Assembly (NCBI GenBank): GCA_900473795.1
Contig: UCMT01000046.1
Coordinates: forward strand, 20,107-84,106
DNA: 64,000 bases
Direction of reading: 5' to 3'
Source of the DNA: Hyphomicrobiales bacterium
GTDB lineage: Bacteria > Pseudomonadota > Alphaproteobacteria > Rhizobiales > Rhizobiaceae
Positions 55,902 through 64,000 of the stretch are shown piece after piece. The notes beneath the pieces were generated by a model. The model was given only the letters and a program-made list of their open reading frames with translations, was not told where the DNA came from and made no database searches. Numbering within the stretch: the first letter of the stretch is position 1; the number at the start of each line of letters is the position of its first letter. The translations under genes were made by a program, and so were the position numbers.

Positions 55902-56398
55902 GCCTCTCCGACAGTTTCGAACATCACCGCTTCGACTGCACTCTGCGCATCGATGCCGGACCAGACGACGAACTGAAAGGCCTGGAAATAGGATTCGCAG
56001 GCTTCAAGTGCGCTGGACAAAAGCACCTCGACCTGCTGGTTGGTCGGCTCGGCGCCGCCGGCGAGAAGAAGCGACTGGCGGAAGATTACCACATCTTCCT
56101 GGCGCCAGAGATCGAAATGTCCCATCAGCACCTGCCCGTTGATATGGGAGAGCAGCCGGATCACTTCGTTGACCCGGGTTTCGGGAACCTTGATGTCGAA
56201 GGCACAGGCGAGATGCAGCGCCTCGAATTCCTCCATCCAGGAGAAGGAGACATGATAGTCGGTCCACTTGCCCTCGACCGTCATGGCGATCTCGTCTTCG
56301 CCTGAGCGCTCGAAACTCCAATCATTGTTGGCTGCGACGAACTCGATCATGTCGACCGGGTTCGATTGGCGCTCAAGTTCCAGTTCCATCAGGCTCAT
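55898..56398 (-). CDS. YbjN domain-containing protein
   Basis: A 166-residue acidic protein of the YbjN family (type III secretion chaperone-like fold): NPVDMIEFVAANNDWSFERS, then ALHLACAFDIKVPETRVNEVIRLLSHINGQVLMGHFDLW. YbjN proteins affect motility and stress responses in E. coli, but the mechanism is unclear. Coupled to proC by a 4-bp overlap. Confidence 0.88.
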   Translation of the reverse strand: MSLMELELERQSNPVDMIEFVAANNDWSFERSGEDEIAMTVEGKWTDYHVSFSWMEEFEALHLACAFDIKVPETRVNEVIRLLSHINGQVLMGHFDLWRQEDVVIFRQSLLLAGGAEPTNQQVEVLLSSALEACESYFQAFQFVVWSGIDAQSAVEAVMFETVGEA

Positions 56399-56832
56399 GC
56401 ATCACCCCAAAAGTCCCGGTGCAGACATGCGTCATCGCGCTCACACACGAAGGCTGCAAACTCAAACACCAGAAACGAACACTTATGATTGCCGGAAACA
56501 CGATCATCCTGGCTTATGTACCCTGCCTGGAGCTTGCGTGATCCGTTTCGAATCATCATTTAAAATCAGTGTATAATGCGGGAGTCCGCATGCCAGCCCC
56601 CTGCACGAAAAATAGCGCCGGCGGTTGTGGATAGGCTCTGTGAAATAGATTCAGCGCCGGTTCATAAGCGACTCTGCCGTAAGCATTTTTTGGCAGTGTC
56701 CACAGGGCGAAAAATTTATGAAAAATGCTGTTGAGACAGCACTCGGAGACAGGCGCGCTGTGCCAGTCCGGGACACACGCGCAGGAAGCGAGCAAAAAGC
56801 GGCGGCGCAATCCGCCCCGCCGCATCGAATCT
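56399..56832. other. 434-bp gap with an orphan TATAAT
   Basis: It contains a perfect -10 hexamer TATAAT at 56571-56576 on the plus strand without a downstream gene, and a direct repeat AGCGCCGG (56617-56624, 56653-56660). A DnaA-box-like TGTGGATAG lies near 56629. No coding frame or terminator is convincing. Confidence 0.4.
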
Positions 56833-57093
56833 TTATTTTCCAGCCTCGGACAGACGCGCCTCGAGCGCTGCGATCCGGGCCAGAAGTGCGTCGTTTTCCT
56901 CGCGCGCTTTCAGGGCCATCTCCCTGACCGCCTCGAACTCCTCGCGCTTGACGATATCCATCGAATTCAGCAGGCGTTCGCCCTGGGCGCGGAAGACGGT
57001 TTCCATCTCACGCCGCACGCCCTGAGCGGCGCCGGCAGCGTCCGTCATCAACTTGGCGAAGTCATCCAGAATGCGGCTTGTGCCTGTGCTCAT
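56833..57093 (-). CDS. Accessory factor UbiK family protein (BMFP domain)
   Basis: An 86-residue protein: an amphipathic N-terminus (SRILDDFAKLMTDAAGAAQGVRREMETVFRAQGERLL), then a C-terminal coiled coil (EEFEAVREMALKAREENDALLARIAALEARL). This is the YqiC/UbiK layout of proteins that bind membranes and assist ubiquinone synthesis. GGAGACC precedes the ATG at 57093. It is divergent from lgt, a conserved rhizobial neighbour. Confidence 0.88.
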   Translation of the reverse strand: MSTGTSRILDDFAKLMTDAAGAAQGVRREMETVFRAQGERLLNSMDIVKREEFEAVREMALKAREENDALLARIAALEARLSEAGK

Positions 57094-57282
57094 CGTCTCG
57101 GTCTCCGATCCTTGCGTCCTTTGCCCGCCATCGCAGGCTTGATAGAGCAGGTAGGAGGACGGACGTGCCGATGCAAGGAAAAATACCGGGATGACCGCCT
57201 TTCCCTTACCAAACGCGCCTTGACCGCCCCTCCCCGGGAGCCCATGTTCCGCCAAAACAACGGACGGGACTGAAGCAGGACC

Positions 57283-58128
57283 TTGGAAACGATACCGACA
57301 CTCTTCTCCATCATGCCGTTCCCGAATATCGATCCGGTGCTGATTTCCATCGGCCCCTTGCAGATCCACTGGTACGGCCTTGCCTATGTGGCGGGTATTC
57401 TGCTCGGCTGGCAATATGCCCGCAGGCTGGCCCGCAATGCGTCTCTGTGGCGCAATGCGGCACCGGCCATCACCGAAACCCAGCTCGATGATTTCCTGCT
57501 CTGGGTCGCAGCCGGCATCGTCGGCGGCGGGCGCATCGGCTACATCCTGTTCTATGATCTCGGCAGCGTGCTGCAAAATCCGATCCGGGCGCTGGAAATC
57601 TGGAATGGCGGCATGTCCTTCCACGGCGGTTTGATCGGCACCATGATCGCCATGATCCTGTTTGCCCACCGCAACAAGATTGCCGCATGGAGCCTTTTCG
57701 ACGTTGTCTCGGCCGTCGTGCCGATCGGCCTGTTCTTCGGCCGCATCGCCAACTTCATCAACGGCGAGCTCTGGGGCCGGCTGTCGTCCATGCCCTGGGC
57801 GGTGATCTTCCCGACCGGCGGTCCCTTTGCCCGTCATCCGAGCCAGCTCTACGAGGCCGCGCTCGAAGGCCTCGTCCTGCTCGCGGTTCTTGCCGTGATG
57901 ATCTATCGTGGCAACGCGCTGAAGACGCCGGGCCTGGTCTGCGGCGTCTTTGTCGCCGGATACGGGCTTGCCCGCATCTTCGTCGAATTCTTCCGCGAGC
58001 CGGACGCGCAGATCGGCTACCTCCTCGGCGGCTGGCTGACCATGGGCATGCTGCTGTCGCTGCCTATGGTCTTCATCGGCCTCTGGGCGATTGCACGCGC
58101 CCGCCGCGCAAGTGCTGCAACCGTGTAA
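57283..58128 (+). CDS. lgt: Prolipoprotein diacylglyceryl transferase
   Basis: Lgt adds diacylglycerol to the lipobox cysteine of prolipoproteins in the inner membrane. The 281-residue product has about seven TM helices. It has the HWYGLAYV motif near TM1, [19 protein letters not shown] and the signature [18 protein letters not shown] start with AGCAGGACC upstream is used. It is followed after 9 bp by the MidA-like gene. A lipoprotein gene lies 3.3 kb downstream. Confidence 0.95.
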   Translation: METIPTLFSIMPFPNIDPVLISIGPLQIHWYGLAYVAGILLGWQYARRLARNASLWRNAAPAITETQLDDFLLWVAAGIVGGGRIGYILFYDLGSVLQNPIRALEIWNGGMSFHGGLIGTMIAMILFAHRNKIAAWSLFDVVSAVVPIGLFFGRIANFINGELWGRLSSMPWAVIFPTGGPFARHPSQLYEAALEGLVLLAVLAVMIYRGNALKTPGLVCGVFVAGYGLARIFVEFFREPDAQIGYLLGGWLTMGMLLSLPMVFIGLWAIARARRASAATV

Positions 58129-58137
58129 GGGGCCTGC

Positions 58138-59232
58138 ATGACGACGCTTCTTGTAGAAAAGATCAAGGCCATCATTCTCGCCAGCGGCCCGATCAGCGTG
58201 ACCGACTATTTCTCGCTCTGTCTGGCCGATCCGGAGCACGGCTACTACAAGACACGGGAACCCTTCGGGCGGTCCGGAGACTTCATCACCGCGCCCGAGA
58301 TCAGCCAGTTGTTCGGCGAGATGATGGGCATCTTCCTCGTTCAGGCCTGGCAGCGGCACGGCGAACCGTCCCCGGTCAACATCGCCGAGATCGGTCCGGG
58401 CCGCGGCACGATGATGGCGGACATTTTGCGCGTCGTTGCCAAGCTTTCACCGGTACTTTACGAGGCCGCAACGGTCCATCTGGTCGAAACCAGCGAACGG
58501 CTGCAGAAAGTCCAGAGCCAGACGCTCGTCGCGCACAAGTTCAAGATTTCCTGGCATGACAGTTTCGACACACTGCCGGACGGTTTTCTGCTTCTGGCTG
58601 CCAACGAGCTTTTCGATGCCATTCCCATCCGCCAGTTCGTCAAGACGGCGCAGGGGTTCAGGGAAAGGCTCGTCGGCCTTGATGCCGACGGTGAACTGAC
58701 GTTTGCCGCCGGCGTCGCCAGCATCGATCCGGCTCTCCTGCCGCCGGCCGCCGCAACCGCCGCGCCGGGTACCATTTTCGAAATCGCCCCTGCCCGTGAC
58801 GCCGTGATGGCGGCACTTTGCGAGCGCATCAAGGCCAGCGACGGGACGGCTGTGATCATCGATTACGGCCACATGGCGACGGGCCTTGGCGATACCTTGC
58901 AGGCGGTGCGCGAGCACCAATTCGATCCGCCGCTCAAACATCCCGGCGAGGCCGATATCACCAGCCATGTCGATTTCGAGCAGCTGGCCCGCAGAGCCGT
59001 AACGGAAGGGCTGCAGATCAACGGGCTGACCTATCAGGGCGATTTTCTCCTTGCGCTGGGTCTTGCCGAACGCGCCGCAGCGCTCGGCCGCGACAAGGAC
59101 ATCGAGACGCAGGAAAACATTCGTGCAGATGCAGAAAGACTGGCTGGAGCCGGCGAAGGAAAGATGGGCGAACTGTTCAAGGTCCTCGTCGTCAGCAGTC
59201 CGAATGTGGCTCTCGTACCCTTCCAGAAATAG
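58138..59232 (+). CDS. SAM-dependent methyltransferase, MidA/NDUFAF7 family
   Basis: A 364-residue class I methyltransferase. It has the family start GPISVTDYFSLCLADPEHGYY, the SAM motif IAEIGPGRGTMMADILRV and the LLLAANELFDAIPIRQF catalytic segment. YGHMATGLGDTLQAVREHQFDPPL and the ITSHVDFEQLA block follow. The mitochondrial relative NDUFAF7 methylates an arginine of complex I subunit NDUFS2; a role in complex I assembly is inferred for bacterial members. Follows lgt. Confidence 0.93.
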   Translation: MTTLLVEKIKAIILASGPISVTDYFSLCLADPEHGYYKTREPFGRSGDFITAPEISQLFGEMMGIFLVQAWQRHGEPSPVNIAEIGPGRGTMMADILRVVAKLSPVLYEAATVHLVETSERLQKVQSQTLVAHKFKISWHDSFDTLPDGFLLLAANELFDAIPIRQFVKTAQGFRERLVGLDADGELTFAAGVASIDPALLPPAAATAAPGTIFEIAPARDAVMAALCERIKASDGTAVIIDYGHMATGLGDTLQAVREHQFDPPLKHPGEADITSHVDFEQLARRAVTEGLQINGLTYQGDFLLALGLAERAAALGRDKDIETQENIRADAERLAGAGEGKMGELFKVLVVSSPNVALVPFQK

Positions 59233-59389
59233 CTGCCGGCAGGAGCCGGTGACGACACCGGCTGTCGTTTCGACGGATTGACAGAGGCCGCCCCTGAGGC
59301 CAACATCCGGCCAAATCAAGCCGGGGCGGTATGCCAATAGCCCCGGGAAACCCGCCGTATTGCAGCATTTCGAAAGGGCAAAACCACCG

Positions 59390-60184
59390 ATGAAGGATGA
59401 TGCCCTGCCCTTGCCCGTGCAAAGCCCGCTTCTGTCCGAACAGGCGGGAAACGCCGTAAAACATGGCTATTTCACCCGCGCAGGCGGAGTCTCCGAAGGC
59501 ATCTATCGGGGCCTCAATGTCGGGCTGGGCTCGAATGACGAGCGCTCCCGCGTGGAAGAGAATCGGGCCCGCGTCAGCGCATGGTTCGGCGCCGAGCGGC
59601 AGAAGCTCGCAACGGTGCACCAGATCCATTCGCCCGACGCTGTTATCGTCGACGGCAGTTATGACGGCACGCGGGCAACGGCCGACGCGCTGGTCACGGC
59701 GACACCAGGCCTGGTGATCGGCGTACTGTCGGCCGATTGCGGCCCGGTTCTTTTCGCCGATCCCGAAGCGGGCGTCGTCGGTGCTGCGCATGCCGGCTGG
59801 AAGGGTGCGCTTGGCGGCGTGCTCGAAAGCACGATCGACGCAATGATCTCGCTCGGCGCCCGCCGCGAACGCATCATCGCCAGTCTCGGCCCCTCGATCA
59901 GCCGCCGCAACTACGAGGTCGGTTCGGAATTCGTCGAGCGGTTTCTCGAAAAAGACCCCGCTTATCAGGTGTTCTTTTCTCCTTCGCCGCACGAGGGGCA
60001 CGCCATGTTCGATCTGCCAGGACTGACGATCAAGCGGCTCGCCAAGGCGGGCGTCACGGCGGAAAATCTTGACATTTGCACCTATGCGGATGAGGAGCGC
60101 TTCTTCTCTTACCGCCGAACCACCCATCGCAGCGAGCCGGACTATGGCCGGCAAATCTCTGCAATATCGATTCGGGAGAGATGA
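59390..60184 (+). CDS. pgeF: Peptidoglycan editing factor PgeF / polyphenol oxidase family
   Basis: A 264-residue YfiH/laccase-domain protein. It has HGYFTRAGGVSEGIYRGLNVG, VHQIHSPDAVIVDG, SADCGPVLFADPEAGVVGAAHAGWKGAL and CTYADEERFFSYRR, with the Cys and His ligands of a single metal-type active site intact. Members act as purine nucleoside phosphorylase/deaminase or prevent L-Ser misincorporation in peptidoglycan. The stop is 1 bp from the next start, so they are co-translated. The start at ATG 59390 is chosen. Confidence 0.92.
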   Translation: MKDDALPLPVQSPLLSEQAGNAVKHGYFTRAGGVSEGIYRGLNVGLGSNDERSRVEENRARVSAWFGAERQKLATVHQIHSPDAVIVDGSYDGTRATADALVTATPGLVIGVLSADCGPVLFADPEAGVVGAAHAGWKGALGGVLESTIDAMISLGARRERIIASLGPSISRRNYEVGSEFVERFLEKDPAYQVFFSPSPHEGHAMFDLPGLTIKRLAKAGVTAENLDICTYADEERFFSYRRTTHRSEPDYGRQISAISIRER

Positions 60185-60185
60185 C

Positions 60186-61337
60186 ATGGCACTGCATTTC
60201 ACGCAGGACGAATTCGCGAGCCGGCTTGAGCGGCTGACGGCAAAGATGAAAGAGGAAAAACTTGCCGCCATGCTGCTGTTCGCCCAGGAAAGCATGTACT
60301 GGCTGACCGGTTACGACACCTTCGGCTACTGCTTCTTCCAGACCCTGGTGGTGAAGGCCGACGGCTCGATGGTGCTCTTGACTCGCTCCGCCGATCTGCG
60401 CCAGGCCAAACACACCTCGAACATCGAACGCATCGAGATCTGGGTCGACCGCGTCAATGCCGATCCGACGATGGACCTGAAGAACCTCCTCAGCGATCTC
60501 GACCTGCTCGGCACGCGCATCGGCGTCGAATACGACACGCACGGCATGACCGGCCGCATCGCCCGCCTGCTCGACCGTCAGTTGACCAGCTTCGGCGAGA
60601 TGGTCGACGCGTCGCTGCTTATCAGCCGCCTGCGCCTGATCAAGAGCCCGGCGGAAATCCTCCACGTCGAAAAGGCCGCAAGCCTTGCCGACGACGCGCT
60701 CGACGCCGCCCTCCCTCTGATCCACGCCGGCGGCAGCGAAGCCGATATCCTGGCGGCGATGCAGGGCGCGATTTTTGCCGGCGGCGGCGACTACCCGGCC
60801 AACGAATTCATTATCGGCTCCGGGGCCGACGCGCTTCTCTGCCGCTACAAGGCCGGGCGCCGGACGCTCGACGCGCAGGACCAGCTCACCCTGGAATGGG
60901 CGGGCGTCAGCGCCCACTATCATGCAGCGATGATGCGCACCGTGGTGGTCGGCGAGCCGACCAATCGCCACCGCGAACTCTACAGCGCCTGCCGCGAGAC
61001 GATCCAGGCGATCGAGATGGTCCTGCGGCCCGGCAACACCTTCGGCACCGTTTTCGACGTCCACGCGAAGATCATGGACGAGCGGGGCCTTGCCCGCCAC
61101 CGGCTCAATGCTTGCGGCTATTCGCTCGGCGCGCGCTTCTCGCCCTCCTGGATGGAGCACCAGATGTTCCACATCGGCAATCCGCAGGAGATCGAGCCGG
61201 ATATGTCGCTCTTCGTGCACATGATCATCATGGATTCAGACAGCGGCACGGCAATGACGCTTGGCCAGACCTATCTGACCACGGACGGCGCACCGAGACC
61301 TCTGTCGCGCTACGGGCTGGACTTCATAACTGCTTAG
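60186..61337 (+). CDS. M24 family peptidase (Xaa-Pro aminopeptidase/creatinase fold)
   Basis: A 383-residue pita-bread-fold protein. The N-terminal domain (FASRLERLTAKMKEEKLAAMLLFAQESMYWLTGYDT) is creatinase-like. The C-terminal half lacks the complete five-ligand metal set of aminopeptidases: the usual D-x-G-x-x-x-x-x-Y-x-S-D motif reads LEWAGVSAHYHAAMMRT. Hence it may be a metal-independent hydrolase like creatinase or ectoine hydrolase. Translationally close to pgeF, with GGGAGAG as ribosome-binding site. Confidence 0.88.
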   Translation: MALHFTQDEFASRLERLTAKMKEEKLAAMLLFAQESMYWLTGYDTFGYCFFQTLVVKADGSMVLLTRSADLRQAKHTSNIERIEIWVDRVNADPTMDLKNLLSDLDLLGTRIGVEYDTHGMTGRIARLLDRQLTSFGEMVDASLLISRLRLIKSPAEILHVEKAASLADDALDAALPLIHAGGSEADILAAMQGAIFAGGGDYPANEFIIGSGADALLCRYKAGRRTLDAQDQLTLEWAGVSAHYHAAMMRTVVVGEPTNRHRELYSACRETIQAIEMVLRPGNTFGTVFDVHAKIMDERGLARHRLNACGYSLGARFSPSWMEHQMFHIGNPQEIEPDMSLFVHMIIMDSDSGTAMTLGQTYLTTDGAPRPLSRYGLDFITA

Positions 61338-61423
61338 GAAAATTGATCTACCGTTCGCGGGATAGGCGGAGAAAGGTGGGGGCCTGATCACTCCGTCGCC
61401 CGAGGAAACCGGACGGTAGAACG

Positions 61424-62299
61424 ATGCGCAAGTCGATCATGCTCATTGCAGGCCTTGGAATTGCTGCGGCCCTGTCGGGCTGCAACAGCATGGACGACCT
61501 GACACCCCAGGTCGATGTCGGCGGCGGTACCTTCCGCTCCCCGCCCGTCAACCAGTCCGACCTCGACGCAATGTCGCAGCAGACCGTCCCTCCCCAGTCG
61601 ACGACACCGGTGCAGAGCACCCAGCTTGCGTCTCCCGGACAGGAGGGGTTTGTCGAGGGGCCGACCGGCACGGTTCTCGCCCAGGGCGACGCCGAATATA
61701 CCGATCCGGCCGGATCGCTGGACGCACAGGCGGGACGCCTGCAGCAGGGACAGGTGCCGGCACAGCAGCGGTTGGCGCGCCGCCAGGTCATGGCGGAAGA
61801 GACCGAAGCGACACCCGTCGATGAAAACCCGCCGGCTGAACAACAGCAGTCCGCAGCGCCGCTTCGTGCCGCTGAAGAGACGCCTGAAGTCGAGAAGCCG
61901 CAGAAGAGCGCCGCGATCGCCCCGGCGGCGACCCCGGGCACAATCCGCTTCCTGCCGATCATCGGAGCCCCGGTCGAGGCCGTCACGCCGCTGTCGAAAC
62001 AGCTCGGCAACGAGGCGCGTTCCCACGGTCTGACGATCAAGAGCGCATCCGATACCAGCAGCCAGCACATCCTGAAGGGTTATTTCTCGGCGCTGAAGGA
62101 TGGCGAGAAGACGACGGTCGTCTATGTCTGGGATGTGCTTGATGGTGCCGGCAACCGGCTGCATCGCATCCAGGGACAGGACACGGTCGATGCCACCGCT
62201 GCCAATCTCTGGTCGGTCGTGCCGCCGCAGACGATGCAGACGATCGCCACCAGGACGATCGCCGAATATCTGAACTGGCGTGCGAATAACGCCGGCTAA
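61424..62299 (+). CDS. Putative lipoprotein with Pro/Gln/Glu-rich linker
   Basis: A 291-residue exported protein. The signal peptide ends in a lipobox L-S-G-C at residues 17-20, so Lgt would modify Cys20. A low-complexity Pro/Gln/Glu/Ala linker (about 40-165) precedes a folded C-terminal domain (FLPIIGAPVEAVTPLSKQLG to TIAEYLNWRANN). No family recognised. It sits between the lgt-MidA-pgeF-M24 group and prs. Confidence 0.82.
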   Translation: MRKSIMLIAGLGIAAALSGCNSMDDLTPQVDVGGGTFRSPPVNQSDLDAMSQQTVPPQSTTPVQSTQLASPGQEGFVEGPTGTVLAQGDAEYTDPAGSLDAQAGRLQQGQVPAQQRLARRQVMAEETEATPVDENPPAEQQQSAAPLRAAEETPEVEKPQKSAAIAPAATPGTIRFLPIIGAPVEAVTPLSKQLGNEARSHGLTIKSASDTSSQHILKGYFSALKDGEKTTVVYVWDVLDGAGNRLHRIQGQDTVDATAANLWSVVPPQTMQTIATRTIAEYLNWRANNAG

Positions 62300-62521
62300 C
62301 GTTGCCGGACACCGCTGTTCGCTCCCTTGCAGCGCCAAATCTCGTCGCAAAACCACGCTAATGGAAAACTTTTTAGGATAAACCACGCTGCAACGCGGCA
62401 ATCCTCTTGCATTCAAAGTCAAGGACGTTATGAAGCGCGCATAGGCTTGGGACGATCGAGGCCCCGGCTGGCTTACGGAATTTGCGCGGAGGCAATCCGC
62501 GCCAGCACAGGCGGACCATCG

Positions 62522-63454
62522 ATGAAGGTTTTCGCAGGCAACTCGAACCGGCACCTTGCCGAAGCGATCTGCAATTATCTCAACCTGCCCCTGGGCAAAG
62601 CAACCGTCAGACGGTTTGCAGACCAGGAAATCTTTGTGGAAATTCAGGAAAACGTGCGCGGCGAGGACGTCTTCGTCGTCCAGTCGACCTCGTTTCCGAC
62701 CAATGACCACCTGATGGAACTGCTGATCATGATCGACGCAATGCGCCGATCCTCAGCCCGCCGCATCACCGCCGTCATTCCCTATTTCGGCTATGCCCGC
62801 CAGGATCGCAAACCCGGTCCGCGCACGCCGATTTCGGCCAAGCTTGTGGCCAACCTGATCACCGAAGCCGGCGCTGACCGCGTCCTGACGCTCGACCTGC
62901 ATGCCGGCCAGATCCAGGGGTTCTTCGACATCCCGACCGACAACCTCTACGCCGTGCCGATCCTCGCGCGCGACGTAAAGGAAAACTACGATTTGAGGAA
63001 CGTCATGGTCGTATCGCCGGATGTCGGCGGCGTCGTGCGTGCCCGTGCGCTCGCCAAGCGCCTCGACTGTCAACTGGCGATCGTCGATAAGCGCCGCGAA
63101 CGCGCCGGCGAGTCGGAAGTCATGAACGTCATCGGTGACGTCACCGGCAAGGACTGTCTGCTGATCGACGACATCGTCGATTCCGGCGGCACGCTCTGCA
63201 ATGCCGCCGAAGCGCTCTTAAAGAACGGCGCGACCAGCGTCACCGCCTATATCACCCACGGCGTGCTGTCCGGCGGCGCGGTTGCCCGCGTCACCTCGTC
63301 GAAGCTGAAGGAACTGGTGATCACCGATTCCATCCAGCCGACGACCGCGGTGCAATCGGCCCACAACATCCGCGTCATCTCGACCGCCAGCCTGATCGGC
63401 GAAGCGATCAACCGCACCAGCCAGGAAGAATCGGTTTCCAGCCTGTTCGATTGA
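62522..63454 (+). CDS. prs: Ribose-phosphate pyrophosphokinase
   Basis: Prs makes PRPP from ribose 5-phosphate and ATP for nucleotides, histidine and tryptophan. The 310-residue product has [20 protein letters not shown], the ATP loop [20 protein letters not shown], the [11 protein letters not shown] flexible catalytic loop, and the PRPP motif [14 protein letters not shown] moderate hairpin after the stop (63458-63482) may end the transcript. Confidence 0.97.
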   Translation: MKVFAGNSNRHLAEAICNYLNLPLGKATVRRFADQEIFVEIQENVRGEDVFVVQSTSFPTNDHLMELLIMIDAMRRSSARRITAVIPYFGYARQDRKPGPRTPISAKLVANLITEAGADRVLTLDLHAGQIQGFFDIPTDNLYAVPILARDVKENYDLRNVMVVSPDVGGVVRARALAKRLDCQLAIVDKRRERAGESEVMNVIGDVTGKDCLLIDDIVDSGGTLCNAAEALLKNGATSVTAYITHGVLSGGAVARVTSSKLKELVITDSIQPTTAVQSAHNIRVISTASLIGEAINRTSQEESVSSLFD

Positions 63455-63558
63455 TCAGGCAGCGGGAACCCGCTTGCCATTTTCAGCTTCCAGCGCCGTA
63501 TGTTTCGGCCAGAAGAGGGATGGCTCCACGCTAATTGACTGATCAGCTGTGCGAAGGC

Positions 63559-63940
63559 TCACCGAGGCAGGGGGATGGCGCAGGCCTCGCCACCAGAAAA
63601 CAATCGCGAGCGCGTGAGGAAGCGCCGCTCGCGGCCGTTGTCGAGCGAGAACATGCCGCCGCGGCCCGGCACGACGTCGATGATCAGTTGCGTGTGTTTC
63701 CAGACCTCGAAACTGGCTGGCACTGATATAGACCGGCACACCGCCGATCTCGCCGAGTTTCACGTCATTGTCGCCGACGATGTACTCATCTGCCGGGTAG
63801 CACATCGGCGACGAGCCGTCACAACAGCCGCCGGACTGGTGAAACAGGATATGCGGATGGTCCCGCTGGATTTCCCTGATGAAGGCGAGTGCCGTGTCGG
63901 TCGCAAGAACGCGGGGCTGGCCGCGGGTGGTGTCGGTCAT
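63559..63940 (-). pseudogene. DUF779 gene broken by a +1 frameshift
   Basis: DUF779 proteins (about 120 aa) are encoded next to acetaldehyde dehydrogenases. Reading from ATG 63940 gives HQSGGCCDGSSPMCYPADEY...GVPVYISASQF; the frame then changes, and FEVWKHTQLIIDVVPGRGGMFSLD to AIPLPR follows in the next frame, ending at 63559. One extra T in the TTT of the QF codons (AAA at 63710-63712 on the plus strand) explains it. Removing one base restores a 126-aa protein. It could be a sequencing error or a real mutation. The uncorrected frame runs on to 63455. Confidence 0.8.
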
Positions 63941-63957
63941 TGTTTTTCTCCGAGACA

Positions 63958-64000
63958 GTCCCCTCTCCCCGCCTGCGGGGAGAGGGTTAGGGTGAGGGGC
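63958..64000. repeat. Rhizobial palindromic repeat, cut by window edge
   Basis: CCCTCTCCCCGC/GCGGGGAGAGGG is a 12-bp stem with a 2-nt centre, followed by GGTTAGGGTGAGGGGC. The last 16-nt block is the same as in the element at 27347-27412. Confidence 0.7.

Noticed and set aside
56627..56700. DnaA-box-like TGTGGATAG and GTCCACAG
   Set aside because: Only one partial match with no cluster, no AT-rich unwinding region and no origin-linked genes; not evidence for a replication origin.
56833..58359. A 508-codon open frame on the minus strand covering ubiK and antisense to lgt
   Set aside because: Only the last 86 codons match a protein family (UbiK) and have a ribosome-binding site; the rest is the high-GC shadow of lgt.

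Overview
The window is high-GC chromosomal DNA of an alphaproteobacterium, almost certainly a member of the Rhizobiaceae (Rhizobium, Ensifer, Agrobacterium or a close relative). The main evidence is gene order. greA, LPS-core glycosyltransferases, lrp, trxB, an lsrB-type LysR gene, two tandem AbcR-like small RNAs and an ArsR gene lie in the order I know from Sinorhizobium meliloti. A BA14K protein, a consensus EcfG/RpoE2 general-stress promoter and rhizobial-type palindromic repeats agree with this. I see no prophage, insertion sequence, CRISPR array, tRNA or rRNA. Gene assignments rest on motifs read by eye and on recalled family knowledge; no database search was possible.

Left part (1-25,500). 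A truncated membrane acyltransferase is followed by housekeeping genes: dnaG, a YqeY-like gene and carA. carB lies about 12.8 kb further on, at 18,678. Between carA and carB is an accessory block: a VOC protein, MATE and TetA-like efflux pumps, a LysR/aldo-keto reductase pair, two paralogous small exported proteins, a zinc metallopeptidase, an alcohol dehydrogenase, a GST/HxlR pair, a class III nucleotide cyclase and a threonine-dehydratase-like PLP enzyme. After carB come an MFS pump with a SoxR-box-like promoter and a three-gene operon behind a consensus EcfG promoter.

Middle (25,500-43,200). greA has a terminator-like hairpin in its leader. It is followed by lpsB and an opposite-strand LPS cluster (glycosyltransferases, FkbM methyltransferase, lrp, hexapeptide acyltransferase, further glycosyltransferase), then trxB, lsrB and the tandem small RNAs. 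Next come ArsR/ene-reductase, a GNAT, a lytic transglycosylase, an NAD-binding protein/LysR pair, an MFS protein and aspartate aminotransferase.

Right part (43,200-64,000). A class GN sortase and its single dedicated VIT-vWA substrate form an overlapping pair followed by a PQQ-type sugar dehydrogenase. Then come a cold-shock gene, BA14K, an MBL hydrolase, a 54-aa membrane peptide, ilvE divergent from marR and an OmpR/EnvZ-type two-component system, a dual-specificity-type phosphatase, csaA-proC-ybjN, ubiK, the lgt/MidA/pgeF/M24 series, a lipoprotein and prs. At the right edge is a DUF779 gene broken by a one-base frameshift.

The most notable regulatory signals are the EcfG promoter at 25,467-25,491, the SoxR-like box at 23,707-23,724, the long MarR palindrome at 51,438-51,468 that covers both divergent -35 boxes, and terminator-like hairpins in the carB and greA leaders. 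The sortase/substrate pair is the most unusual protein system.
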